A DNA stretch of 33,799 bases from Chara braunii (taxonomy: Eukaryota; Streptophyta; Charophyceae; Charales; Characeae), in contig BFEA01001160.1 of assembly GCA_003427395.1 (NCBI GenBank), positions 48,964 to 82,762 of the forward strand. Direction: 5' to 3'. Positions 10,667 through 21,351 of this stretch are shown here, piece by piece. Within the stretch, counting starts at the first letter, position 1. Every line of letters starts with the position of its first letter. A model generated the notes under the pieces. It searched no databases, was not told the DNA's origin, and worked only from the letters and a program-made list of their open reading frames with translations. Both the position numbers and the translations under genes were made by a program.

Positions 10667-10789
10667 GGGCCTCGCCGCACCACTTTCCAAATGAGGGCAA
10701 GACAAAAATGTGGCCGGTGCATCTGGCCATGTTCTAGCAGGAAGTTCATCCTCATGTTGCACATTTTCCAGAGTGGTGCGGCGAGGCCC
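10667..10789. mobile_element. 123-bp hairpin element (GGGCCTCGC family) with GAT duplication
   Basis: GGGCCTCGCCGCACCACTTT at the left is mirrored by GGTGCGGCGAGGCCC at the right. The interior shares GACAAAAATGTGGC, ATGGCCATG-like and CTAGCAGGAAGTTCATCCTC segments with the copies at 7767 and 31095. GAT flanks both ends (10664-10666 and 10790-10792). It lies about 310 bp upstream of beta-helix gene 2. Confidence 0.75.
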
Positions 10790-11098
10790 GATATCTCGAG
10801 GTCGTCGCCCTTCATTAAAAAAAAAGAAAAAAAGAGGAGCAAAAATAGAAAATAAAAGATCTCTACTGCTGAGATCCGATCATCAGCTCAATATCATTAG
10901 GCTATATTGAGTGTTACATTCAGGGAAGCAGCAATTCCTTCGGTTCGTTCTACCATCGCCACACTACACGCTTTCTTCCTTTCTCCTATACGCCACACTC
11001 TGGTAGTGCGCATTCTTTTCCTTTCCACCATTGTTGAGATTCACATTTGCCTCTTCAGGCGCTCGTTGCCGAGTCCGTACTCGTGCTTGCTTGAGGCT

Positions 11099-12097
11099 AT
11101 GGCAGGAGGCCAGGCGTGTCCACCTCCATGCCCACAGCTGAAGCTCGGCTACGAGCGGCGACGACGAACCCCAACACGACGATCGTGCGACTGACATCTG
11201 ACATCCGTCTGACGTCTGATCTTCCCTACGTGACCTGCCCTAATCTGACAGTCATCGGGAACTGCACGACAGACTCCGGACAGCCGAGGCTCTGCCAGAT
11301 CGACGGTGGACAGCGGTTCGGCGGGTTTGCCGCCGCCGAGGAGCGGATCATCCTGACGCTGCAGAACCTGCTGATGTCACACTTCACTCTTTCGAAAGAG
11401 AACGCGAGCTCCGTCATCGCCGACGGCGCCACCGTCGTTGTCAAGAACTGCCTGTTCCAAAACAACACTGGCGGGTTAGCTGGTGGACTTTTCGGCGCAT
11501 TCAGGGGTACCGTCACCATCGAAAACTCCACGTTTATCGGCAACAACGCTACGGTGATTGGCGGCATGTTTGGCAATGTCTATCTGAAGGAGGTCGTCTT
11601 TCGATCGAACATATCTATCTATTCATTTTGTATGTAATATTCAATGAATAAAATAAAATAGATTCATAAAATTAATGTAGAATATAAAATATCATTATTT
11701 GTATATAGATCCTATAAAATAGAATAATACATCAAAAATAGAGCATTTTCTTTCAATAAATCAATCCTGGAAAATAAGATAGTTTCAGGCCAATGCGGGA
11801 GGTGCCGTGTCTGTGTCCATAGGCTCGCTTAAGTTTATAAACTCTTCGTTCGTGAATAACTCTCGGGGTGCGGTCAGCTCCTTCGGAGCGTCGGCTACGT
11901 TGTGCTACTGTCAATTTGAAGGGAACTATGTGATATCGGAGGATGGAGGGAAGAGGGAGGTGGAACACGAGTACTATAACAGGGTGTATGAGTCAAGGAT
12001 TCTGTTCTGCAAGCGGCGCCCTCAAGTCGGAGTGCACTTGGAGTCGCCCAACTTCGCTTCCTTTGTCGAGGACTCCTGCGAGGAGTGTCCAAAATGA
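11099..12097 (+). pseudogene. Beta-helix repeat protein gene 2, broken
   Basis: This is a paralogue of the gene at 31836. The ATG at 11099 encodes the first residues (MAGGQA). Compared with gene 3, about 130 bp covering the hydrophobic signal segment is missing, so the original frame ends early. The mature-protein frame is open from an internal ATG at 11116 to 11637. At about 11612 roughly 60-80 bp of coding sequence is replaced by ~178 bp of very AT-rich DNA. The C-terminal part is open again in another frame from 11807 to the stop at 12097 and ends DSCEECPK like the other copies. The AT-rich segment holds GTATGT (11630) and TTTCAG (to 11788) like a plant intron, but removing it does not restore the frame. 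I therefore call it a pseudogene; a spliced, unusual product cannot be excluded. Confidence 0.7.
11612..11788 (+). other. AT-rich insertion inside gene 2 with intron-like ends
   Basis: This strongly AT-rich block replaces coding sequence present in gene 3. GTATGTAATATTC at 11630 and ATAGTTTCAG ending at 11788 resemble splice sites (159 nt between them), but the joined exons are out of frame by one. Confidence 0.55.
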
Positions 12098-12318
12098 TGA
12101 AGCCATCTCGTTCCCTTATCGTCGTAAACTTTATCGTATCTTCTTCATCTTTCTTTTCTTTTTTTAGCTTAATATCCTTGTCGTTATCTTATCTCCATCT
12201 TGTATTTATCTTCATCCGTATCTTTATCTTCTTCCGGGAAAAAAAAAAAAATTGTCTGCTGTTGACAGACAGGGAAGGATGCGCAACTGCGTGGAGGGAG
12301 GAGGAGGAGAGTGAGGGC

Positions 12319-12560
12319 GTACTCACACTAGCACTACCTTAAATGTACCTCTCCGCATTTACGGCAGGACCTCGATGAATCTGAGCGGCTATTACCTCCG
12401 GAAATAAGTAAAAAGGTCGTGGTGTGAGTATGCTCTGACGACGTATTACTCACACTCGAGGACTTTTTCCACAACGCTCTGGACTTGATGGCGGTCAGAT
12501 TCATCCTGGTATTGCCGGAATTGCAGTCAGATGCATTCTGGAAAGTGCTAGTGTGAGTAC
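12319..12560. mobile_element. Foldback element downstream of gene 2
   Basis: Perfect 17-bp outer inverted repeats GTACTCACACTAGCACT / AGTGCTAGTGTGAGTAC. Further mirrored blocks lie inside (GATGAATCTGA near the left, TCAGATTCATC near the right), giving an imperfect stem of ~80 bp. A matching copy lies in the same place behind gene 3 (33535-33773), so it was present before the segmental duplication. Confidence 0.7.
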
Positions 12561-12820
12561 TTTCTGAGACACGAGCGGTGTCTGACGGAAGAGTGGGGTT
12601 CGAGCAGCGGCCTCGATTCGGAGGGCCTCCCTGCAGCCGCGGACAGCCTGGCTTCCTGCCTCTAGAATCACACTATCTATTTTGGAAATATAATTCGAGT
12701 TTTTTTTTTTTTTTTTTTTTGGGAAGGTATGATCCTTTCTTTTTTTTTTCTTTTTTCTTTTTTAAACAACAGCTCGAGTTGATGCTAGTGCTGCTGCTGT
12801 GAGAAGACACCACTAGCACT

Positions 12821-12927
12821 CCCGGGGCCAAGTCCCACTTGACCGGATTCTTCATTTCTGGCCGTTGATTTTCATGATCTACGGTCGGGAATGGAGGATC
12901 CGGGTAAGTGGGACTTGGCCCCCGGGG
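12821..12927. mobile_element. Short MITE, AGTCCCACTT family (copy 2)
   Basis: CCCGGGGCCAAGTCCCACTT is mirrored by AAGTGGGACTTGGCCCCCGG. The centre GGCCGTTGATTTTC is shared with the copies at 9970, 13233 and 30423. Confidence 0.7.
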
Positions 12928-13232
12928 AGGCTCCATCGATTCGTGTGGAGCAGCCCCTGCTGGAAAGCGGCTCCAGGGTCCCTGAAAATTGGACTGACTG
13001 GCCTCAGGTAATTCTGGATTACTTTACTCTGCTCATCTGATTGCATCTGGTTTCGAATTTGGGTTCTGTATTTCAACAGTTCATAGGTCTACGGATCCTG
13101 CAGTCCTTTTCTTTTCTTTTCTTTTTTGGTAAAGAGCCCTTTTGTAAGCCCTCTGTTTCAGTGGTGGTGAGAGAACGGCCCGGATTGAGGCCTCGGTTAG
13201 TGGGCTGCTCCATCTATTGGTGGGGAGCGGCA

Positions 13233-13303
13233 TTTCGGCCGTTGATCTTTGCAATCTACAGTCAATATCTCTTAATTTGTGCAAGTGGGACCTAGCCCCG
13301 GGT
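13233..13303. mobile_element. Short MITE, AGGTCCCACTT family (partial copy 3)
   Basis: The right half matches the family (GGCCGTTGATCTTTGCAATC to CAAGTGGGACCTAGCCCCGG). The left terminus is absent or rearranged. Confidence 0.6.
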
Positions 13304-13825
13304 CCAGCATCCCTTAGATACATCATTGTTTATGCAGCGTGATCAGTTTTGTTGCACCCGGGGCTGTAGCCTTTACTCTTCCTGCCCTGAAGCTCTCTGT
13401 TGCCCTAAGGGGCTGCTAGTAGTTATCCTTCCCGTCGGAGAGCTCTCCGTTTCCCATTGGCCCAGCCAAGTTCCGGGAAGATAAAAGCTACTCCTCCTTA
13501 TCCTATACCTCCCTTTTTTGTTTAGCTCAGTGTAGTTCGAGGTATCTGCAGCCCTTCCCTGTCTCGGTTCCCTGGGGCCCACTCCCCAGTTCTGCTTCTT
13601 TTGATATCTCTGTTGTTCGTCGAACCGGGTCAGACTCTGCTTTGGTGCTTCCTTCTGAGACAGTTATCGTAAAAGCTTTGCCCTAGGAAAAGGGCTCTCA
13701 TCATCATGTAGGAAGCAAAGATTTGTGACTCTCTGTTTGTCTGTCTGTGTCTCTGTAGAATTATCAGCTGACTACCTGTGTGAAGGTTCTGAAGCTGTGT
13801 CTCTATCTCTCTGCCCACCTCCTTC

Positions 13826-13830
<5 letters not shown>
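13304..13830. other. Unassigned spacer
   Basis: No gene, RNA or repeat recognised, apart from CT-rich composition near the right end. Confidence 0.4.
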
Positions 13831-13908
<78 letters not shown>

Positions 13909-14036
13909 CTTTTCCTTCTCTCTCTTTCTCTCACGTTCCCCCTGTCTATTCCTCCGTATGTGGTGGTTCCCAGCAATAGAATCTGACGAATCTGATGAAG
14001 CTTTATCACGAGGATCATTGGAAGGTGAATGAACAN

Positions 14037-14111
<75 letters not shown>
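13831..14111. repeat. Two (CT)n microsatellites in duplicated flanks
   Basis: CT runs at ~13831-13900 and ~14037-14111 are each followed by ACTTTTCCTT, then GTATG(T/C)GGTGGT and GAATCTGAC. The microsatellite and its flank have therefore been duplicated. A related flank (AAATCTGATGAAGCTTTG) recurs near 15834. One ambiguous base occurs at 14035. Confidence 0.8.
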
Positions 14112-14116
<5 letters not shown>

Positions 14117-14282
14117 CCTTTTCTAACCTCCCGTAATGTGACTTCTGTCTTTTCCTCTGTATGCGGTGGTCCCCACCAATCGAATCTGACATGATGACGC
14201 TTTATGTAGTCAGACTCGTCTTCTTCCTTATTCAGCATGCACGAAAACAGATGGCAATCACACTGGCGCCAGGCGCCCACAC

Positions 14283-14567
14283 AAAACTCAGAGATATCAC
14301 GGCCAAGAACACAGTTCAGAATCAACTTGCTTGGAATGGCTATGGCGCCTGTGAGCCCTCACAACACTCTTCCTCGCAAAACTCAGAGATATCACGGCCA
14401 AGAACACAGTTCAGAATCAACTTGCTTCGAATGGCTATGGCACCTGTGCGCCCTCACAACACACTTTCACGCAAAACTCAGAGATATCACTTCCAAAAAC
14501 ACAGTTCAGAATCAACTTGCTTCGAATGGCTATGGCACCTGTGCGCCCTCAAAACACCCTTCCACGC
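14283..14567 (+). repeat. 95-bp tandem repeat, three copies
   Basis: AAAACTCAGAGATATCAC starts at 14283, 14378 and 14473. Each unit continues through AACACAGTTCAGAATCAACT and GAATGGCTATGG to CCCTCA. The unit length of 95 is not a multiple of three, so the open frames across the array are not evidence of coding. Confidence 0.9.
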
Positions 14568-15563
14568 TGTATCCTCAGCAACTATTCACACGCACACTAC
14601 TCTGGATCTGTGTGGATGTCCCACACAGCACACAACTCACTGCACAGTCACACACATACATACTATAGTCTATCTCTAACCTGCAGCAGCTATGGCTGCG
14701 TTCTACCTCTACCACTAACTAGCGGCTATGGCCGCTTCATCTCCCTTCCAGCCCACTTCTTCCTTGGGCACCTGCAGACCTCCCTGCACAAGTAGCTCAG
14801 GTAGCACTTCTGCACGGCTCACAGTCTGAATGAACGAATAACTGGAAGCTGCCTCTTGATTTATCCTTTCCACCGGGCCCTGGGTGCACACAGTCCCACA
14901 TGCCACATGGTACTTGCTGCCTTGACAAAGTGCGACTGAGACTGGGTACCGCTGACTAGGCAAGGTTGGGCTACCCAATTGCCCACTTGCCTCTGGCCTG
15001 ACTCTGGTGACTCTCGAAAGGCCACCTTCCGGAAGTCTGTAGACTTGGCCTTTCGGGACTGTAGCAGCTACGATCTTAATCTTTCACGACTGTAGCAGCT
15101 ACGACTTCTACACAGCTATGACCCCTACTTGACAGACCTACGGTTGAAAACCCGACAACTACACAGACCTACGACAGACAACAGCCAACTACCAGGACAC
15201 AGGTCACAGGTTCAAACACACAGGGGCAGACTTGGTACTTTACGCGGGTGAGGACAAGGTCCAGGGATCGAGCCCTGCGATCCCATGCCGTCACCATGAA
15301 TGTGATTGGCCGGTCATTTGGCCCTTCGCCTGTGAAAGGCCGTTCATGTTGAGCGCCGAGCGGGCAGACCACGAAAGAGTGGTGTTTTTTTTTTTTGGGT
15401 GGGGGCCACCCAGCTACATTCGCCTCAAGCCCCATAAGGTGAAAAATGCTTATTTTGGCTGGTTGCATTTTTTTATTTTTAATTAAAAAAAAAATATTCG
15501 TTAAAAAAAAAATTGAAAAATTTATGGGGGGTTACCCTTCCATAACGCCCCCCCTCCTTTCAA
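14568..15563. other. Unassigned spacer
   Basis: No gene. Short repeats of GACTGTAGCAGCTACGA occur near 15060-15110. GGGATCGAGCCCT near 15263 resembles a pol III B box, but no matching A box was convincing. Confidence 0.4.
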
Positions 15564-15565
15564 CC

Positions 15566-15596
<31 letters not shown>

Positions 15597-15609
15597 AAAA
15601 AAAAAAAAA
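15564..15609. repeat. Poly(C)-poly(A) tract
   Basis: About 23 C residues are followed directly by about 23 A residues. Such a junction is prone to sequencing and assembly error. Confidence 0.85.
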
Positions 15610-15900
15610 CTGATCCCGCTCTCCGTGAACTCCATGAACTCCATGACCGGTTTCCGTCCACAGACCCCGTGAACGGTGAACGGGGGTACGCCACTGCTGA
15701 GATCTGCATCTGCTACTGTAAAGGTGAAACTGTTTCACTTTATCATGAGGATCATTCAAGGGTGAATGACGAGCAAAGTGGGTTCTGTTCCCCATGAGTA
15801 GATGGTGACAGCAAGTGGTAGTTTGCACCAACAAAATCTGATGAAGCTTTGTCCTTACAGTGAAGAGGTGTGTAGTGCTAGGCTTGCCCACACACACAAG

Positions 15901-15908
<8 letters not shown>

Positions 15909-15972
<64 letters not shown>
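15909..15972. repeat. (CA)n microsatellite
   Basis: Uninterrupted CA run preceded by CGCGCGCGCA. Confidence 0.95.
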
Positions 15973-15975
<3 letters not shown>

Positions 15976-16720
15976 AGTTTTATGTGTGTTTTCCTCTTCT
16001 TGTCCGTCCTCCCTCTGATTTCTTCGAAGTATTTTTGCTTACCCAACCGAACACTCTTAAGTAGTGCCAAACAGTCGGTGGCTCCTCGTTTGGAGTGCCA
16101 GGCCAGAACTGAGATCTCCGGTGTCAGGTTTCAAGGACAAGGTAAGTGGTTTGGCAGACGAGTGGACTTTCTGTCTTGCCTGCTTTGGGATCAGTCGACT
16201 AGAGTCGCTGACCCTGCCTGCCGGGGCCGGGTTCGTACACTGTGCACGTGCGGGACACAGTGGGTGTCTCTCTGCGTATGTCGTCAGCGGGTTTCACAGA
16301 TCTCGGAATCTGACATGGACGGCCTCAGCCAGAGGCCGTGTTCTCAGCGCTCAACCTCGGATCGGGTTCGTCGGACAAATCCCCCGATTTTGTAGATGTA
16401 GTACTACCGACACTTAGAGCATGGCCTTCGGGGCCTGAAGGGGACTATCGACTCCTAAGGGACGACTGTTAGATTGTGATACACCCTCAATCATAAATCA
16501 TGGACTGTATGTATTGACCCTGGATAATTTCTAGGCCCTGTGTTGTATGATAATCTGAGAGCAGACAATCCTCTGTTCCCTCGTATGTCCCTGGAGCCCG
16601 TTCCGTCCCTGCTGTAAAGTGTTAGACCACGATGTCCTGACACTCCTGACATCTCGTACTAAGGAACTGCTATGCCAGCCTCAATCCTTTGACCACGTAC
16701 TAAAGAGGATGACCAGCCCT
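15973..16720. other. Unassigned spacer
   Basis: No gene, RNA or repeat recognised with confidence. Confidence 0.4.
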
Positions 16721-16792
16721 AAGTTACAGTCTGGTATCGAACACAGGACGTTATGTGAGTCATGCAAGTGACCTAACCTATTGACAGACACT
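16721..16792 (-). repeat. tRNA-derived SINE head (candidate)
   Basis: On the minus strand, TAGGTTAGGTCACTTGCATG (box A-like) is followed by GACTCACATAACGTCC and GTGTTCGATACC (box B-like) at tRNA spacing. No full cloverleaf or poly(A) tail was recognised. Confidence 0.45.
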
Positions 16793-17039
16793 GTGAAATA
16801 GTCTGTAGCTGTGCTCTGCTGGCCTCGAGTAAACCGGACTATGCGAACCACCCAGCAGTCACATGACAACCCCGTCGACCAAGAACATCAGGATACCCAC
16901 CATCGCCCAGTCCCCACATACAACAACCATGGACTACCCCGTGGGTGGTGCACAGGCAGTGTCTGTAATAACTTACCTGCGTCATTCCAACGGGGTGTGT
17001 GTCCAGCCGTGCGTCATTCTAACGCCCTGCCTGTGTCCA

Positions 17040-19190
17040 TGTGACGTACTAGCTTCCGGACCTGCGCCATCTTTCAGACCCCTTTCTTTTTCCGTGTTTT
17101 CTCTACATCTAGATGTGTACAGTTCGACTCCGACCCCCCCCCCCCCCCCTCTCCTCTTTCTGTTTGTGCTCGATTAAAGGTACCCTGCGGGAATCTGTCA
17201 AGTTTCCTTTCTTTTCCCTTTTGTTTTGATAATGCATAGGAATTTCGCGCGCCTTAACGAACGCGCTTGGAATTTGGCTCGGCAGTTAGGAATCCTGGAA
17301 TAATCGGAATGCCACTCGACCTTCCGCGCGCGAATGTTCTCGACCTCGACCTTGGAAACCCTGGGAAATTCTTGTACGAATATGGATCGACGGAACACTT
17401 TTTTTCCCGGGCCTGTTTCGCGCGCGGATATGACACTTCCAATTTTGAATTAGCATAGGAGTGAAAGAAAAACTGCAACTGTTTTGGTGCCCATTTCCCT
17501 CTTGCTGATCGGCGCCATATAAGCAAGCTCCCTTCTCCTTCCTCTTCGCGCTTTTTTCATCACCTTTTTTCGCGCGCATGCTTTCTCGCTCCCTCCTCCT
17601 AAAACTGTTTTCCCCTCCCCTTCTCCGCGCCTTCCCTTTTATCTTCTTGATCATCTAAATCTTAGACCCGTTTCGTGCTATCCTTCGCGCTCCTCTTCTT
17701 CCCGCTCTAAGACCTGCGCTCGAAAACCTAGTTGATCCTCTCTCCCCATCCAGCCAAGGAGAAGCGCTGTGTAAGTTCTTGTTGCACGACGATTCTTCAT
17801 TGGCTGAGGTTGAGTTAGAAGGGATCAACATGGGTTTCGATGGGCGGTCATTCCAAAACTCTCCTATGCCCTCCTCTGTCTTACCCTTCCCCCTTCTTCG
17901 CATCTCTCTCCCCTTTCGCAACTATAAATTACGCCGCCGCCCCCGCAAAAGTCTCTCTCAACTCATCGGCCAACTTCTGGGAAGTAGGTGCTAGGTGAAG
18001 TGTACGATGCGAGTCGGAAAGTCCTGACGAGACGACTGTAGACTGGCTGGCGGTGCGCTAGATCGCCATTATGGACTGTGGGATCTAGGCAAGCCACGTT
18101 GAGACGATGTTGGCCGGGTGACGATCGTAGTGGTGGAGGATAACGCGCGATGGCCGGGATCGCCGGTGTCGGAGATGTGGCCACCAGCCAGTCTACAGTC
18201 GGCTCGTCAGGACTTTCCGACTCGCATCGCACACTTCACCTAGCCACTACTTCCCAGAAGTTGGCCGATGAGTTGAGAGAGACTTTTGTGGGGGCGCCGG
18301 CGGAATTTTTAGTTGCGAAAGGGGAGAGAGATGTGGAGAAGGGCCAAGGGTAAGACAGAGGAGGGCATAGGAGAGTTTTGTAATGACCGCACATCGAAAG
18401 CCATGTTGATCCCTTCTAACTCAACCTCAGCCAATGAGAATCGTCGTGCAGCAAGAACTTACACGACGCTTCTCCTTCGCTGGATGGGGAGAGAGGATCA
18501 ACTGGTTTTTCAAGCGCGGGTCTTAGAGCGGGAAGAAGAGGAGCGCGAAGGATAGCACGAAACGGGTCCAAGATTCAGATGATCACGAAGAAAAAAGGGC
18601 GCGCACGGAGAAGGGGAGGGAAAAACAGTCTTAGGAGGAGGGAGCGAGAAAGCATGCGTGCAAAAAATGGTGATAAAAAGAGCGCGGGGAGGAAGGAGAA
18701 GGGATCTTGCTTACATGGCGCCGATCATCAAGAGGGAAATGGGCACCAAAACTGTTGCAGTTTTTCTTTCACTCCTATGCTAATTCAAAATTGGAAGTGT
18801 CATATCCGCGCGCAAAACAGGCGCGGGAAATAAAGTCTTCCGTCAATCCATATTCGTACAAGAATTTCTTAGGGTTTCCAAGGTCGAGGTCGAGAACATT
18901 CACGCGCAGAAGGTCGCGCGGCATTCCGATAATTCCGGGATTCGTAACTGTCGAGCCAAATTCCAAGCGCGTTCGTTAAGGCGCGCGAAATTCCCATGCA
19001 TTATCAAAACAAAAAGGAAAAGAAAGAAAACTTGACAGATTCCCGCAGGGTACCTTTAATCGAGCACAAACAGAAAGAGGAGAGGGGGGGGGGGGGTTGG
19101 AGTCGAACTGTACACATGTAGATGCAGAGAAAACACGGAAAAAGAAAGGGGTCCGAAAGATGGCGCAGATCCGGAAGCTAGTACGTCACA
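17040..19190. mobile_element. 2.15-kb palindrome with LTR-like arms (palindrome 1)
   Basis: The left arm 17040-18050 and right arm 18184-19190 are inverted copies, about 90% identical in a stretch I compared by hand (~133 bp). The outer ends are TGTGACGTACTAGCTTCCGG and its complement ending CGTCACA, so the unit has TG...CA termini. The outer ~310 bp resemble the LTR-like sequence at 4187, suggesting each arm is an LTR with its start outside and its end at the loop. TATA-like motifs occur at 17515 (CATATAAG) and 17921 (AACTATAAATTA). The 133-bp loop contains the 125-bp core shared with palindrome 2. No target-site duplication is evident. Long frames in both arms are mirror images and lack domains. 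Confidence 0.85.
18059..18183. repeat. Conserved 125-bp loop core, copy 1
   Basis: Starts TAGATCGCCATTATGGACTG and ends GGAGATGTGGCCA. It aligns without gaps to 28078-28202, with 105 of 125 positions identical by hand count and the same orientation. It abuts the right arm directly and is separated from the left arm by 8 bases. Confidence 0.85.
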
Positions 19191-20329
19191 TATGTGACGC
19201 GCAGGGGGTTCCAAAATTATGCGATCTCCCGATTGCATGTTATGGCGAAGAAGGAAAGACGGGGATGAGAGGATGCATGAGGAACCAAGCGTATCAGGAG
19301 GGAGGATGCTTCGTATCAAGCAGGTAACCGAGCCAAAGTTTATGTTGACGCCAACTTCAATAGCAATTTCTTCGCGAGTCTGCTGGCTCAAGCTGCTGGA
19401 ACCGCCGAAGGTCGTCCAGGTGACGCCATCATCGCCTGTGGATTCTCCGTGTGCTCTGCACCCTCGCCCGATTAATGGAAAATTCGCCCGGCGATAGTGG
19501 ACAAGGAGGGGATGATGGAGGGGTTGGGGCCATTCGGACAGGAGCGGAGGGAAGTAGTCCTTCGCTTCATTACCGAGATCAACAAAATGTACGATCCGAT
19601 GTGCGCGGAGGAAACGATGATTGGGTCGAGACAGGGAAAGGAGTTAATCGGGGTATAGGGAGGGAATAGGGAGGGAATAGTTCGAAGGACGTTGTCTCTT
19701 AGAGACTCGTAGTCCTCCATAGCAGNAAAGGTGTCGGAAANNACGCAGTACAACTCCATGTGGTTGGACCGNGTCCAGGCAACANTGAAGAGAAGGATAT
19801 TGAGAGGGAAGGAGGGGGATTGATGGGGGAAGACTGTGCAGAGGAAGCGAGCGACGAAGTGGTGACANAAGAAGCCGCTGGCGAAGACGCGATAGTTAAG
19901 GGGGAATTCGAGTTGGGGGAGAGGTCGGAAGCAGAGGAAGTCAAGGGGGTGGCGGCAGACGGGACGAGGACGGTACGTCCGGGCCGGGAGGAGGACGGGG
20001 ACGAAGCGCGGAGGGGGCGAAAGCAGCCGGAGAAGGTAAGGGAGGGCGGCAGCGCCTTCGGGAGGCTGGCGCGCCATCGTGCCGGCTGACAGCGTCCGAG
20101 GGGACAGTCGATCCTCCTTGAGCGAGCGGCGGTGCTTACGCGGCTTCCTGGGGTTTAGGCGTTGATGCCTTTCCTTCTTCTTTAGAGGTCAACCGGGATT
20201 CTGACTCCTCTTCCCCTGATAGCCCGGTAATGGTTATACGACCCGGATCGTCGTCTGATAGCAACTCTCCGTTGTCTCGATGTGCTTGCCTAACTCTACG
20301 AAGTCAGAATTGTCGGGTGCAAGCTCGTC
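19191..20329. other. Unresolved region between palindrome 1 and the retroelement
   Basis: No recognisable gene. TGTGACGCG at 19193, right after the palindrome end, resembles the start of the LTR at 4187. Frames on both strands between 19472 and 20089 are long but of low complexity (acidic Glu/Gly on plus, Pro/Ser/Leu on minus). Six ambiguous bases lie within 19726-19867. The 3' LTR and polypurine tract expected for the minus-strand element were not found here. Confidence 0.4.
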
Positions 20330-20869
20330 CTAGTCCAAATAACACCAGGCCGTCGGATCGTTGTCGCTCAGATTTTGTCCGTAATCTTCCGTACAGTTCG
20401 CCCAGATTACAGTTGGCGTCAACTTCCTCTCCAGCGTTTCAGGTGTCGCTTGCCTCGGATCACTGGGATTGTAGGAGATGATATCCGTTGGTAGATCGTC
20501 GACGAGCTGCAACAAAAAGGTGAGAAGTTCGTAGGCAATCGTGGATCGTCCTCCCTTGGCGATCTCTCCACACAACAATCCCACCAACGTTCCGTCGGTA
20601 GCATACTCGTTCGGCCACAGCTGAGCTAGTACCACCGAGATCTCGTGAGAGTGCTCCAACTCCCGATTGCTGTAGTAGCCTGATCAGTGGCACCTTACTG
20701 TGAGCATACACGCACTGACTGTTGCGAATTCAGCCCACTTGCGAATGTAGGCAGGACTGAATGGGAGGGTGGAGGAGGGATGGATTTCTAGAGTGAGGAG
20801 GGGGTTCTCCCAAGATGGCCAGATGATCGAGAGGTCGGAGGGGAGACAGAAAGTAGAGAAGCGATTCAT
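20330..20869 (-). pseudogene. Hypothetical reading frame downstream of pol
   Basis: A minus-strand frame runs from 20869 to 20330 with one internal stop at about 20684. The downstream half is protein-like (for example ELLTFLLQLVDDLPTDIISY). It follows integrase in the transcription direction of the retroelement, where accessory or envelope-like ORFs can occur, but no family is recognised. Confidence 0.25.
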
Positions 20870-21351
20870 CGGTGCGCGGGGTAGGGATGAAGATGGGGAA
20901 GAGGGCGAGAGGGGCGGTCAGTAGCGCTGGTTCGGAGGGAGAAGGTGTCGATGCAATCAGTCTCCACTACTTGTCGCCCTGGTTGGGCCAGTCGCTGCCG
21001 CCAATCAGTTGCCAACCCTTGTCCCCACCGGTAAAGGTTAGTCACCACTGCGTCGCGCCGTTGTACGTTGATAGTGCACAAATCGTCACTGAAATCTACC
21101 ACCACCATTACGTCACTCTGAGTTGGTCGCGAAAAGCGCCGAACTCCCAAAGCTTCCACCAAGACGACTGCTGAACCTCGATCGGTTGATATTATGATCT
21201 CCACTGCGACACACCAAGCTCCGCCGCCAAAGATTTGTTTAAATCGAAGAAGATCGAGACTAAGACGGGGATGCGCGACCTGGCGAAACTGAGACAGGGT
21301 TCGAGGTTGAAGAAGCTGAGCAGGGATGGCTGGTTCAATGATAAAGCTCAT
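20866..21351 (-). CDS. Hypothetical 161-aa protein overlapping the pol stop
   Basis: The ATG (21349-21351) overlaps the TGA that ends the integrase frame as ATGA on the minus strand. The frame encodes 161 residues with no recognised domain and no clear signal or membrane segment. The overlap could mean coupled expression as an accessory ORF, or may be chance within a decayed element. Confidence 0.3.
   Translation of the reverse strand: MSFIIEPAIPAQLLQPRTLSQFRQVAHPRLSLDLLRFKQIFGGGAWCVAVEIIISTDRGSAVVLVEALGVRRFSRPTQSDVMVVVDFSDDLCTINVQRRDAVVTNLYRWGQGLATDWRQRLAQPGRQVVETDCIDTFSLRTSATDRPSRPLPHLHPYPAHR

Larger units (their letters stand above)
10815..12575 (+). repeat. Segmental duplication, copy A
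   Basis: From the A-rich run after the hairpin, through the upstream region (for example CATTAGGCTATA, TTCAGGGAAGCAGCAATTC), the beta-helix gene and its downstream foldback, this block matches 31552-33799 in the same order and orientation. Differences are a 5' coding deletion and an AT-rich insertion in copy A, and a retroposed insertion in copy B. Confidence 0.85.

Noticed and set aside
11630-11788. Genuine intron in gene 2
   Set aside because: Splice-like ends are present, but removal leaves the downstream frame shifted by one and coding sequence is still missing compared with gene 3.
13630-14325. Open frames rich in Arg-Glu or Ser-Leu
   Set aside because: Pure translation of (CT)n microsatellites.
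14283-14567. CRISPR-like array
   Set aside because: The whole 95-bp unit repeats without variable spacers, so it is a simple tandem duplication in a eukaryotic context.
15532-15969. 145-aa Cys-Val-rich frame
   Set aside because: Arises from (CA)n and poly(C)/poly(A) tracts.
17286-18833. Mirror-image Arg-rich frames in palindrome 1 as a gene pair
   Set aside because: The peptides are low-complexity and basic, are explained by LTR-like DNA in both arms, and show no domain.
19472-20089. Coding gene between palindrome 1 and pol
   Set aside because: Frames on both strands are of low complexity, contain ambiguous bases and show no recognisable motif.
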